From: Tranzscheliella williamsii
Lineage: Eukaryota > Basidiomycota > Ustilaginomycetes > Ustilaginales > Ustilaginaceae
Direction of reading: 5' to 3'
Assembly: GCA_023212725.1 (NCBI GenBank)
Contig: JALBYF010000011.1
Coordinates: 124,001 to 188,000, forward strand
DNA length: 64,000 bases
A program made the translations under genes and the position numbers. The notes under the pieces were generated by a model. It was not told where the DNA came from, did not search any database, and saw only the letters and a list, made by a program, of their open reading frames with translations. The first letter of the stretch is position 1, and each line of letters begins with the position of its first letter. Positions 1-11,208 of this stretch are shown piece after piece.

Positions 1-471
1 CATAGACACTACGACCACATTGAGTGGCTGAGTGATGAAGCGTCTAAGAGAAGAACAAGTGACTGAGCCAATGGTGTTAGATCATCAGAGCCAGCTGATA
101 TGCTTAGCAATCGCAGCGTTTGGTGGCAGTCGAACAAGGGTTAGCACGTGGAAGCGCTGAGTAATGCAGGGATATGTCATCGGTGTATCAGCAACCGTCT
201 TATCGTTGCGCGGAATCGCACCTAGAACCTTGGCTTTCCGAGCAAGCTGTGGCCGCAGAGAGAGAGCTATTAGCAACTCGCACGGACTGACACCTTACGT
301 TCGGCGTCGTACATAGCCCCGTTCGGAATGGGTAGCCTGCCGCCAATGTCCGCTTGCGTCGTAGCCGTTTGTAAGCTCCCTTAGCTCCTACGTACTTTTC
401 ATACGTCCATCTTCAGAACAACAGCAGTTCTCCTTGCGTGGCCTGTTTAGACAACGTTGCACTGATACACC
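1..471. other. Left-edge non-coding stretch
   Basis: No convincing coding region was found here; the short open frames have no recognisable similarity and no splice logic. A CACGTG E-box core lies at 145-150. The last part is presumably the promoter and 5' UTR of the caleosin gene that starts at 472. Confidence 0.4.
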
Positions 472-1437
472 ATGCTGGTAGGCAAAGGAGAGGTGCCTCG
501 CACCGTGGACGTTGACCCGTTCTTTGACAACACTCGACTGTCGCTGAGTCCATCTGGAAAGGTGCCTTACACGCCCCAGAACACCTGGAAAGATCCCAAT
601 GGCGACCGTCAGGACTACCTTGAGAACACCAAGTCGCTGACCGCGATGCAACGTGTAAGTATCCACACGGACCAAAGCGCCGCAAGGTATACGGTGTGGC
701 GCTGAGTAGAGCTTATTGGCGCAGAAGGTAGCTGAGCTGCTTGACATTTCGTTCTGACTCTGCGATGGGATTTTCAGCACGTCGCCTTTTTTGACGGCGA
801 CTGCGACGGTGTCATTTGGCCGACCGATACGTTCTTCGGCTTCTATGCGCTAGGCTTTGGCCTGATCCTCTCCTTGGTCGCCGTGGGAGTCGTCCACCCA
901 CCGTTTTCGTACCCCACGCTGCCGAGGAAAGACAGCGGGCTGTTGAACTGGCTGCCCGACCCGTTTATGCGCATCTACGTAGCCAACATCCACAGGTGCA
1001 AGCACGGCTCCGACTCGGAGTCGTACGACCGCCGTGGCCGCTTTCAGCAAAACAAGTTCCTAGGCATCCTCGAGGATTACTCGAGTCGCCACGGCAAAGA
1101 CGCTCTCTGCTTCTCGGACGCCATGGCCATGATCCGAGAGAGGCGAAACCTCATGGACCCTTTTGGCATCTTCGCCTTCTTCTTTGAATGGGGCAGCACC
1201 TATATGCTCCTCTGGCCAGCCGATGGTATGTTGTCAATCCCGCTAGACCGCTTCCTCTTGCGTCAATTCCTTTACAGCTGCTGACATATTGCGCACCGTC
1301 TTCTGCATTTACTAGGCTATATGCGAAAGGAAGATATCGAGGGAGTTTTCGACGGTTCCATCTTCCCCGTGCTGGCATACCGACGCCGACATGGTGAGAA
1401 AGTGGGCGCCTTTGCCCCCAAGAAAAAGGCTAGTTAG
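472..1437 (+). CDS. Caleosin-family protein (lipid-droplet peroxygenase-like)
   Basis: Three exons, 472-654, 778-1225 and 1316-1437, join through GT-AG introns of 123 and 90 nt into a 250-residue protein. The first residues after intron 1, HVAFFDGDCDGVIWP, are the caleosin signature: a histidine followed by one EF-hand loop with Asp at 67, 69, 71 and 78. A hydrophobic stretch with a proline-rich knot (about residues 79-105, ending HPPFSYP) follows, then the conserved NIHRCKHGSDS block near residue 133. In characterised caleosins two histidines bind haem and the EF-hand binds calcium; the protein sits on lipid droplets or ER and can act as a peroxygenase on fatty-acid hydroperoxides. Length fits the family. 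Activity here is inferred from family membership. Both introns preserve frame and domain order, so the model is firm; only the exact ATG is less certain. Confidence 0.9.
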
Positions 1438-2507
1438 TGTGCGGGTCGTGTTTGCACTCTCACATGAGTCTCCCTTCGGCCCATCTGCATGCGGGCGTGA
1501 GCCGTAGCTTCTGGGCGCCAATTAGGCGCTAGCGGCTTGCAAGCGGTCTGCGCAGGATCCGTCATGTCATGTCACCTATCCGGTCTTGAACGGCCCTGCA
1601 TGCATAATTCGAGAGCAAATTGCATGTTCGGAAGCTTGTCAACGAACCTCGCGCTTATGCAGCGCTTCTCTGTGCAACCAGTGGGCTTCAGTGGTACAAA
1701 GCAAGCGGCCCTTGATCGCTTGGTTCCCTTTGTTGTTCGTGCGGTGACGGGGCGAGAGCACATGCAGCGCTGGGGCCCTAAGCTAGACGATTAATCGAAT
1801 GCTGCCTGTGCTTCTATTCGGCTGAAATCAGCGAATATATGTAGGCTGTAGTGGATTATGCGTCGTGCATACATTACCGCCAGCAGGGGTCGGAGCGTTG
1901 TACATATCAGCGTTCTAACTTCATCTGGCTGCGTACGCCTGCAGCTAGCCACCGTTGGCGTGATGAGGCCTTGCGGATCGATGCCAACACACTGATCGCT
2001 GTGGCACGACCGCAATGTTGGGGCCTACACGCTCGGACCTTCCCTCTATGCTGGTACGCGCTAGCTACCTCCTTTCCACCATCACCGGCTGGTTTCCGTT
2101 GAGAATAGGGTCAAAGGCGTCCGTCCGGCGACGGCCTTTCTTATTCGCAAGCAGAGCAGGCATCGGCGCCGTCACCCACTGGCTGGCTTGGCGCGTCTGC
2201 ATCTACAACCATCGTGTTGTGGTGCGACTGTTCAACATTCTCCCTTCATATCGCTCTTGTTTTACCCCCACGGCTGCTGTGTTTGATGAAGGTGCCACAG
2301 GTACACAAGGGCCCTTTCTCAACCTAGCCAGCGGATTTTTTCCCTTATGAGCTACGGTGGGCACGGAACCCCCCTCACTAGATCCGTAACTCCCAGCCAT
2401 TACAGGTCTCTCGAACTCTCCCGTCCACTACAGTTTGCAGCGTCGCACCTCTTCCCGCGCTGGACGACTCGGACAGCTATCTTCCATACAACACTATATA
2501 TGCCCAC
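1438..2507. other. Intergenic region upstream of the kinase gene
   Basis: I see no supported gene in this 1.07-kb stretch. A TATA-like run (tatata, 2495-2500) sits directly before the first candidate kinase ATG at 2508. An out-of-frame ATG at 2500 overlaps the same spot. Confidence 0.35.
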
Positions 2508-5498
2508 ATGTTCGCCAGGCGCGGCACCGGAGGCTGCGCATCCCCTACCTACTCAACCCCCTGTCCGGCCCTTTCTGATTTGGCGAAAGAGATGCCCGAC
2601 TCAGAGAGCGGCGTTGTGTCCACGAATCCGAAGGTTGCGGGCGACTCGGTTGACGAGGGTCCGCCTCCAAGCATTGAGTTTCCCTTGCACCGTGGCAAGC
2701 TGGTTCGGTACTTGCAAGCTGCACGACCTAGTGATGCCGATGCTGGCGTGCTGGGCAAAGGCGGCTTCGGCTGCGTGTTCAGGTACACGATCGACGCTTC
2801 GTTCACGCCGCCCTCGTCCTGCGACTTCTCCCCAACACCTGGTGCTTCCTTTTCGGTCCCTGGGCGGCCGTCCGTTGCATCGGCCGCCAGCACCTCGGTC
2901 GAAGCTGGCACACGCCTCGAGCAGGCGCCACCGCCGCCTCGGGCCAAACGCCACCCTCGCGTTCCTGCCGTCGTCGCCGTCAAGATGTGCCGGACGCCGT
3001 GCTCGGGATCGTTCGATGAATTGCAAAAGACCAGCCTAACAGACAAGAGGACCAGGAAGGCCGAAATGTCGGACGACGGCCTGACCCACGTCAGAGTGGT
3101 GCGCGGAGAAGGCCGCATCTTTCAGTATCTCCAGGCCGCTCGCCAGAGGTCGTCGCGCTTGCGGGATCCGTTCCTAGTCAAGCTGCTCGCCAATCTTCCG
3201 CCGTCTGGACGCAGCGGGACCGAGCTGGATCTGCTGGATGACTCGGATGACGAATTCGATGGGCCGCCAACCCGGCTGCTCGTCTTTGAAAAACTGCTGG
3301 AACTCGACGTTGTGCAGACACAGGAGGGCTGGGCCCGGTCGAAGAACGCATGGACAATCGCCAGGGTCGAAAAGGTGGCTTGGGAAGTGATCCAAGGGCT
3401 CCAGGTATGCTCCCATTGCTTTTGATATCCCCTGCTTGTGCTATGCGCGGGAGACTTATCGCCATATCTCTCTTTTGCACCGCTGCGGCACTACCAGTTT
3501 CTGCACGAGCACAATGTCACGCATGGCGACTTGAAGCCTTCTAACTTGATGCTGGATCCACGCACCGGCGTCGTCAAGATCATCGATCTTGGCGCTAGCC
3601 GGAGATTCGTCCTGCTGTCCAACCGGGAGCGGTATAATCGGAGCGCCGTTGAGGAGCAAGACCAGTCGTTGCTGTCGGCCGGCAAGCCGGTTCCGAAACT
3701 GGCTGCCAAGCTTTGTGAGGGGCTCGGCTCGCTCACCGGCTCGCCGTACTACATGGCGCCGGAAATTCTCTTACAGGCTACGCGCTATATGGACAGCGCT
3801 GGCAAGTCTCGGTCCGTACTGGAGGACTACGAGAGCAGCTATACCTCCTTCCTCCCGCCACACGAGTGGTCGCTCTACGAAGTCGGGCTCCGGGACCTGC
3901 GACGCGGCTGGGGAATCCGTGCGGACGTGTGGAGCTGGGCTTGCACAGTACAGGCCTTGTTGCTACGGACACTGGCAGAAGCCGACAGGCCGAGCACGAG
4001 CATAGTGTCTCCTTTCGACTTTTCGTTCTCCAAACATCGAGCTGAGATGCTGGAGCCCGGCCACGAAAAGGCGGCTGAGGAGAGCAAAGTACCCCGCTTC
4101 CACCAGTGGTGCCGTGCCCTGCCCTTACTGATCGTAAGAATATCGCTGGCGCCAGCCAGACTGCTGCCAGAGGCCGCACAGTTATCAGAAACCCTTCAGA
4201 AGGGCTTGAGAGATGCACTTCAGCACCAAGATCAACGGCCCACTGCTGATGACATCTGCTCGACTATATATGAGGGGAGATCCACGGCGGCTCCCGCCGC
4301 AACCTTGCTGCAAGATACACTGTCTGATTTCTCTCGGCGGTCCGTCAAGGTCGGCCCGACGCCTTCTGAGCCTGCCCTGAGCCAGGCCTCGGAGCACGAC
4401 GACTCGCGTTTCACGACGCCGACCTTGTCGCGAGGCGTGTCCAGTGGACCTAGCCTTTGGGATATGGAAGGAGCCACCACTGCCTCTACGCTCTCGCTGG
4501 ACAGCGTCCGATCTAGTGTGGAGTGTCTGCCTGCCGGCGACGAGGAAAGGAGTCCGACAGTCCAGGGATTTGACATGATCTGCGCCAGCAGTGCTGGCAG
4601 GCAGAAGGTTTCGCCAAACTGTGAGGGCACAGCCGCAGAGCGCCCAAAAGAGACGGCGAAGGGCCCACCATCTCTCTTTCCCAGCCGTCCTGCGCGTTGC
4701 TTGACTGCCGTTGCGAGCGGCCAGCGCCCCAGAGGCTCTGAACGCGATTCCATCCGTCCCCTTCACCCCGTCCCTGGTGGCGGCGGGGGACGGCGGAGCG
4801 GCCTAGAAAGGGCGTGGAACAACACCGCCCCGAACATCGGTCTGATGCACAGGAGCGATCTCGACACGGGAGCCGCTGCGGCCGCTGTGGGTGTGCAAGA
4901 TGGGCGGTATTCGACGCATGTGTCGGGCCCAACAGTATCAAGTGTCCCCTGCTCGCCCGTCCACTGGCGAATCAGCTCGATGCCTGGCACTACCCCGGGT
5001 ATCGAGAGGCGCGGCCGGGGAGGCTCTAGCGCGGCATGCGTTAGTCAAGCTGATAGGGCCTCGGACCGGTCGTTGAATACGCAGCGGCAATCATGTACAG
5101 GGAAAGGCGATGCAGCATCCTTCCGGGTCAGCGGCGAGGGACCACGCAGGCAAGCAAGCCTCTTCTCGACACTGAAGGAGAAGCAGGAGCGCTTCTCGGC
5201 CCGATGCCTAGGCTTCCTCTCCAGCAGTGGTGCCCATGGCAAGAAGGGACCCATGGCCGCTGTCGACGCGAACTCTTCGCAGCATACCATGTCAAGGGTT
5301 GCGCCCATTGTCGCCTCGCCCGCAACAAGCTTCCTTGAACGGCCGAAGCCGGCCAAGAGGGAGGGTGCACCGTCGAAACAGCTGCTGCGTGGGCTGTTCG
5401 CATGGAATACATCGCTGCCCGGGAGCTCTGCTGGCGTGTCTCCGTACCCGACGTCTTCATCGCTGGTCAATGAAGGCCGGAGGACCTCGTTGGTCTAG
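2508..5498 (+). CDS. Divergent serine/threonine protein kinase with long Ser/Pro-rich tail
   Basis: Two exons (2508-3404 and 3498-5498) with a 93-nt GT-AG intron encode about 965 residues. Kinase motifs appear in order: glycine loop GKGGFGCVF near residue 84, VAVK near 157, catalytic loop HGDLKPSN near 308, metal-binding DLG near 329, and GSPYYMAPE near 385 followed by ADVWSWA. The intron falls just before the catalytic loop and is needed to connect the lobes. The catalytic loop is HGD, not HRD, and DFG is replaced by DLG; a long insert separates the glycine loop from the lysine. Residues beyond about 520 are Ser/Pro/Arg-rich and look disordered. The start is uncertain: a TATA-like box lies only 8 nt before 2508, so the in-frame ATG at 2592 may be the real start. 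I cannot place it in a named subfamily. Confidence 0.85.
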
Positions 5499-6743
5499 TC
5501 TACCCCGTTTGCTGCGCGCCTCGATTCTATTCCGTCTTTACCACTCCCTGTCCTGTTCGTCTTGTTTGACGTGTTCGTGGTTCGCATCGCATTGGCTATC
5601 TCTTTGCTGCCGTCTGAAATTGCATCGCTCGATGTCTCTCTTCCCCTCCAGAAATGTAATGGGCCATTTTCAACCCTTTTCAGCGCTGGGCCGCGGAGCT
5701 GCGCGATCTGTGATGGTTAAAATCCATGGTTAAGTTATTGTGGACTCATGGCTGTTTCGTGAGTATCAAAAATCGATCGCGTGGGCTATCGGATTTCACG
5801 TTCAACTTTGCGTTGATGGCACGTTTTCTGCCTGCGAACATAGATGTGTTTGCTGTGTTTGGTTGTTGAATCCGGCTGGCAACGCAGAAGCGCGCGTTGA
5901 AAGAGGCTCTAGCTTCGATGCCGCTGTCCCGATCGACGGCGAACAACGACATGGGCAGCATGCCCGCCTGCGCGCAGACCGAGAGAACGCGTAGAACCAA
6001 CTCAGCACGACTCGCAACTGCAAGGGGAGGCAGTTGTTTGCGAGCGCCGCCCGTGGAAAAGCGTTTCGACAGGACAGCGCCGGCTCAGCCAGGCAGGCAT
6101 AGCTGGACAGCTTGCTGGCCTTGCGCTGCAAGGCAACTTAAAAATCCAAGATTTCTCTCGGTCGCTGCCTGCCAACACAGCGTCGATTAGGCTTGCACCG
6201 CCAGTCGGACAACCCGATAGACCCCAAATCGAATCCTACCCTCGCTCGCTGCATGCCTATTTCACGGTTGGGCGTCGGCCATACTGTAGCTATCGATGCT
6301 ATCAACCCAGATGGGACACTCACGGCCGCTTCCTCCTTCGTTCTCTACTCCTCCTCTCCATCTCCCTGAGCCCGCCGCCCGTACCCTGCCTTGAAACCCG
6401 GACCGTATAGACGTTGTTTTCGGAGCTTCCGCGTCGTGTGCTTATACGGCTTACTGTCTGCCACCCTCATCGACCTATCCAGCACTGTGGCAAGGCGCGT
6501 TCGCAGCAATCATCGGCAGCTCCCGTCCTACGAATATCCTAGCGGCTGCGTAGAGCCTTTTCGACGTTACGCTAGTTAAGCGCCGGTAGCCATGCACACC
6601 ACTGCCTAGACGCGTCTACCATGCTCAGCCCGCCCAAAGTAGCCACGATCCGCCGCTATCCGCGCTAGAGGCTTTGTAAGAGCTGTTTTTATAGCTGCGC
6701 AGTCGCTCTCGACTCTCGGCGCTTCCGACCTTGGTTTGCAAGG
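5499..6743. other. Intergenic region, no gene seen
   Basis: This 1.24-kb stretch separates two plus-strand genes. Short open frames on both strands lack motifs or splice support. It presumably holds the kinase 3' UTR and the promoter of the next gene. Confidence 0.35.
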
Positions 6744-9456
6744 ATGGCCGCTTCCTGCGCGGCTTCGACGGCCTTTCCCACGGACGTCAGCCGCGACGAC
6801 ACTGCCACATCCGTCGCCGCGGCTTCGGGGGGTCGCAGTGGTCAGCACAGTCGCACGTCGTCACTGATGCCCAGCTTGGGCTCGCTCGGTTCGTTTTTAT
6901 TCCAGGCCGGTCTGCCCGACGACGATGGCCCGCGCAGCAGCAGTGAGGCAACTAGCTCATCTGCGGGCGCGCTCAGCACGGATGCCGAGCTCATCATTTC
7001 ACATCCAACCCCCACCGAGTGGGCAGATGAGGCCCCGGCCTCCGCTCGCGCGCCTGCGTCCGTCTTTCAGCCTGCCCCGAAGCCGTCCCCTGTCCGCTCG
7101 ACGCGGCGTCCAAGCCAACAAGTAAGCGATCAAGTCTGCTTCCGCGGCCCTCTCCCGTACGTACCTCACAACTACCTGCCAAGTCCGCCACTGGCAATGT
7201 CCTGACCTCTCTTACCCTCCCCATAGCCACGCTCGGCCCGGCGCAACTGTGCCCAGCAAGTCTTTCATCGCCTTTCCCACACCGTGGTCCCCGCCATCGG
7301 GGCCGAGACCGTCCCATACCACAGGCCAAACTCAAATCCACAGCATGGAGACAAATACCAGCACAGACTCGTCTGTCGACACTGTCGCCACATCTGTGCC
7401 CTTTCCGCCACAAGCAATGTCGACGAAACATCTGGGTCCGTCGCCGACCCCGTCGCCGCCGTCCGAGTCGACAGTAAGCCCGGAGGCGGATCGTTCGACG
7501 CTGACTCCGTCGCGTACCTCTTCGATGCCGCAGTGGCAGCAGAGCTTGCCGCGGACGTTCGCCAGTTGGACGCCGCCGCTGATGACGAGGAAGCTGTCGG
7601 AGGACACGGGTTCGACGCGCACGTTTTCGCTCGGCGCTGCGTCGGGATGGCGTGCTGCGACCCAGCTCGACGCCGCCCTGGACAGCGAGGAGAAGACGGT
7701 GCAGCGTATGGATGGCTTTCGCGCACGATCGATCCATTCGATCCGCGGAATCGCCGCCGCCTGGGTGCCTGCGCGCTTCGTGCCGTCGTCGCAAATGTCT
7801 AGCTCCTCCGCCTCGTCCGCCTCGTCTGCCTCTGACGACGCGTCGCTCAAGGACCCTGCCAGCCCCCCGCACCGCGATCAGAGGATGCTTGCCCCTGTTT
7901 CGAGCGCTGACGGCACCACTCTAGCCCGGCACCTACACGGCGAGCTCAAGAGGCCGGTTCGCCTCGACCGTCGTCGTCTGGACAAGGCCGTCACACTCGC
8001 CGTCGAGGCTGCGCAGGCGGCCGAGCAAGATGAGCGCGCTTGGGAACATAGGCGCGCGCGCAAGGCACGGCAGCAGGCTTTACGCTCGCAGCGCTCGTCG
8101 CACGTCAGTCTGACCCGCTTAGGCGCAGTCCCTTCTGCTCGTCAGCAGAGCCATCATCGTCCAGACGAGCACAGCTCCGCATCACACGACCCAGAGTCCC
8201 GCGACGACGACTATGCCGAGCAAGAGGCCGAATCGAATGAACAGGAAGGGGGTGACGACGATCTGGGCTTCTCTCTTGACCTGTATATCGACTCATTGGG
8301 GTATCTGATCTCGGCCATTTCTGACAAGGAAGCGCCCGGCCTGTCCGCTCGGCAGAAACAAGAAATCAGGCATCGTCTCGAGGACGGCATGGCCAAGCTC
8401 GGTTTTGATGCCAAGGCAGAGCTCGCCCAGGCGGAAGCCATGAAGCGCGAGCTCGAAATCGAGAAAAAAAGGCTGACGCTCCGCCACGAGCAGCGCCCGC
8501 CATCGCCGTCAGCGACGGCCAATGTCATCCACCACCATTACCACACCGCGGCGCCGCAGCACAATCCGATGCTGGGCGGCCCCAGCCTGTCGCGGGCTCA
8601 TACCGCAGCGAGGATCTCGTCGCAGCCCTCGTCGTCGCTTGCCGGCAAGATCGGCACCTCGATGCTCGACATGGGGCTCTGCATCGGTGCTGGGGCGCTC
8701 TCGGCACTCTCAGCCAACCTTTCGGCCATCGCGCCGCGCTCTGCGCACAGCGTCTTGCACCAGGACACAGGAGACCCGAGGATCACCGACATCGAGACGG
8801 ACGAAGAGCTCCGATCGCCGCCGGCGAGCGGCACGGCGACGCCGCGGACGGCCTGGAGCCGGGCTATCCACCAGAACCACGGGCAGTGGGAGCTGGCGGT
8901 TGCGTTTGCCAGCTCGGCGGCGTCGGCGCTAGCGAGCAGTCTCGGCGCGGTGGCGCGGAGCGGTGAGGGGCCGAATCGCGCGGGCGCGGGAGCGTGCGGT
9001 CTGGACGCGCTCTCGGGCGAGCAGCAGCTCTGTCTTGCGCAGGCGGGGCAGCTGGAGACGAGCGCCGAAGACCGGCTGATCGTGCTGTCGGCGTCGCTGG
9101 CACGCGCGCTCAAGCGCTCGCCGCTCCCGAGGCAGCTCTACCAGCTGCTCGCCCAGCTGATATCGATCCTCGCCGCGCTCGACGCGCGCTACAGCCTTAG
9201 CCACAAGGGCTCCCAGCTTGCCCTCCGCGAGACCAGCCGTGCGCTCCGCTTCGTCCGCAAGCACGACCTCCATGTCAAGGCCGTCCGCGTCGCCTGGGCC
9301 GCCGCAGAGGCCGCCCTCGCCGCCCTGGACGCCTACCGCGACGAGAAGGCCTGGCACGAACTCCACCCCGCCGCCCCCACCCCGCCCGACAACAACCCGC
9401 AGCAGCCGCCCACCTCCCTGCTCGACGTCGACCGCCGTCCGATCTCGCCCGCCTAG
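6744..9456 (+). CDS. Large unrecognised Ser/Ala-rich protein with coiled-coil region
   Basis: I do not recognise this protein. The long frame running to the stop at 9456 is clearly coding. My preferred model joins exon 6744-7156 to exon 7227-9456 by a 70-nt intron with donor GTACGT and a polypyrimidine-rich acceptor ending ccatag, giving 880 residues. The GTAAGC at 7122 looks like a better donor, but with that acceptor it puts the rest out of frame; it works only with a weaker AG at 7259-7260. The N-terminal third is low-complexity Ser/Thr/Pro. Next comes a basic Arg/Gln-rich stretch, an acidic [15 protein letters not shown] patch, a predicted helical Lys/Glu segment around 8330-8490, an IHHHYH cluster at about 8527, and a Gly/Ala-rich mildly hydrophobic stretch near 8650-8730. 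Base composition switches from G-rich to C-rich near 9100. Confidence 0.65.
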
Positions 9457-9692
9457 CTCGCACCGCACATATCACGACCAGCCGTGCGTCAGCACCACCG
9501 CATCCTACCGTGGAAATCGCCCCTATACCCACCCGGCCAACCCCTCTCCTTGTACTAGTTTTTCAGTCGAAGCGCGTATATTAGATATTCCTTGTCGCCG
9601 ACTGCAGCGTTCAAGAAATGTAGCGGGAGAAGGGACGCAGCCAAAAAAGAGGAAGGAAAACAATGAGCTGCGCCGCGCCGCCAAAAAGAAAG
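9457..9692. other. Short spacer between a protein gene and tRNA-Glu
   Basis: This stretch holds the 3' flank of the unrecognised plus-strand gene and the 3' flank of the minus-strand tRNA. No other feature was found. Confidence 0.3.
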
Positions 9693-9803
9693 TTCCCGGC
9701 CGGGGAATCGAACCCCGATCTGAGCAGATATGCTCGTAGTCGCCCGTACATCAGGCGAGAACGTATTGAGAGTGCCCTATACTAACCATTGTACTAACCA
9801 GGA
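9693..9803 (-). tRNA. tRNA-Glu (anticodon CUC) with a 39-nt intron
   Basis: Read on the minus strand from 9803, the 111-nt sequence folds as a tRNA. The acceptor TCCTGGT pairs with GCCGGGA and the discriminator is A. The D-arm stem is GTAC/GTAT, the anticodon stem GGGCA/TGCTC, and the T-arm CGGGG-TTCGATT-CCCCG, which carries the B box. The anticodon is CTC at 9770-9768. After the purine 3' of the anticodon, 39 nt (about 9766-9728) must be removed to leave a 7-nt loop and a 72-nt mature tRNA, the canonical position for nuclear tRNA introns. The intron contains short self-complementary segments (CGCC...GGGCG), consistent with a bulge-helix-bulge substrate. CCA is not encoded, as expected in eukaryotes. 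Confidence 0.88.
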
Positions 9804-10010
9804 CTGGATAGGGTAGCTTCCCGGCATTGCATATATATCGCAACTCGCGTCGTGGGGAAGGGATGACTGCGGGCAAGGGATGACTGTTGGCCCGTTCGGT
9901 GCACGGGGCAGCCCGGGCGCGCAGCTATAATACAGTGCGTGGCAAGACGGAGCCTTGCGGCAGACCGCCATCTTGCCCCGCTCGCCGTCAAGACACTACT
10001 TTTCGCAGCG

Positions 10011-10988
10011 ATGATTTCGGACGCAGAGTTGCAGAGCATCTACCAGTTCGCGGTGGAGCTGGCGCGGAAGGCGGGGGGTGCGATTGTGGCGGGGTCGACG
10101 AAGCGGTTTGCCGAGTCGAGCGGGTTCGAGGAGAAGAAGAACACGGCGGACCTGGTCACCGAGACGGACGAGGCGGTGGAGGCGCTAGTGCGGCACGAGA
10201 TTGCGGCGCGGTTTCCCGGGCATCGCTTTATCGGCGAGGAGAGCTGGGCGGCGGGGGAGGAGGCGCCGGTGGGCGGCGGGGTGACGTGGATTGTGGATCC
10301 GATCGACGGGACGACCAACTTTGTGCACGGCTTTCCGTACACGTGCATCAGCCTTGGTGTGGTGGTGGACGGGGTGGCGAGTGTGGGCGTCGTGTATGCG
10401 CCGTTCCTCGACCATCTCTACCAGGCGTGTCGCGGGCGCGGGAGTTTTCTCACCACGCCGCAGTATCCGACGCCGCGGCGGCTGCCGTTGGCGAAACCGC
10501 AGCCGTTGCCCTCGCTCGCCCAGGCGCTGGTCGCGTTCGAGTGGGGCAGCGACCGCAGCGCAGAGGTGCTCGACAAAAAGCTCGCCAGCTTCCGCGCCAT
10601 CACCGCCGACCCCGCCGCCGGCACCCCAGGCGGCCACTTCGCCCAGGGCGTTCGGTCGATCGGCTCGGCCGCTCTCAACTTCGCCAACGTCGCCGCTGGC
10701 TGCCTCGATCTCTACTGGGAAATCGGCTGCTGGGCCTGGGACGTCTGCGCCGGCATCGTGATCGCCCAGGAGGCAGGCGCCGCCGTCGTCGGCTCCCAGC
10801 TCCACGCCCTCCGCACCACCAACCCCACCACCCCCGACCCCTCGTTCAACACCGTAGACCCCGATCTCCTCACAGGCCGCAAGTACGCCGTCGTCCGCGC
10901 CATCGCCCTCGACCCCGCCGCCAACACCGCCCAGCAGAAACACATCCTCCGCCAGTTCTACCAGTGCGTCCAAGAGTGGGACCCCTGA
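10011..10988 (+). CDS. Inositol monophosphatase (IMPase family)
   Basis: This single exon encodes 325 residues, close to the usual size of fungal inositol-1-monophosphatases. Three family motifs are visible: GEES near residue 74, DPIDGTTNF near 96 and WDVCAG near 243. Together they supply the acidic residues that bind the catalytic magnesium ions. The enzyme hydrolyses myo-inositol monophosphate to inositol and phosphate in the cytosol, feeding phosphatidylinositol synthesis; related members also act on other sugar phosphates such as galactose-1-phosphate. The frame is open further upstream but has no ATG before 10011, so I start there. The coding strand is strongly G-rich in its first half (27 G against 10 C in 10081-10140) and strongly C-rich in its second (6 G against 35 C in 10801-10860). 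The gene converges on the bHLH gene with only 220 bp between stops. Confidence 0.93.
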   Translation: MISDAELQSIYQFAVELARKAGGAIVAGSTKRFAESSGFEEKKNTADLVTETDEAVEALVRHEIAARFPGHRFIGEESWAAGEEAPVGGGVTWIVDPIDGTTNFVHGFPYTCISLGVVVDGVASVGVVYAPFLDHLYQACRGRGSFLTTPQYPTPRRLPLAKPQPLPSLAQALVAFEWGSDRSAEVLDKKLASFRAITADPAAGTPGGHFAQGVRSIGSAALNFANVAAGCLDLYWEIGCWAWDVCAGIVIAQEAGAAVVGSQLHALRTTNPTTPDPSFNTVDPDLLTGRKYAVVRAIALDPAANTAQQKHILRQFYQCVQEWDP

Positions 10989-11208
10989 TCCCTCCCCTCA
11001 CCGCCCCCCGCCGCACGAAATCCCAACCCTGTCTCCCACACAAACAGGCTGCGTGTGTGCGTATGTGTGTGCATGGCGCGGTAAAAAACAGTCAAGAGTA
11101 CAGCGTCGCAGCGTGGACCGACGTGGAAAGCGCGAGAGCGGGACACGAGGCGGGTCGGTGGTATACGTTCGCCGCCGGGGGGGGCTGGGAGGCTGGGGGG
11201 CGGGGGGG

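Noticed and set aside
2347..3039. 230-codon plus-strand frame at the kinase 5' end
   Set aside because: It is out of frame with the kinase glycine loop and VAVK motif, and its Arg/Pro-rich translation has no recognisable feature.
7284..7802. Frame directly reached by splicing GTAAGC (7122) to the acceptor at 7226
   Set aside because: It ends at 7802, whereas the alternate frame stays open to 9456 with compositionally consistent protein. Kept only as a note on alternative splicing.
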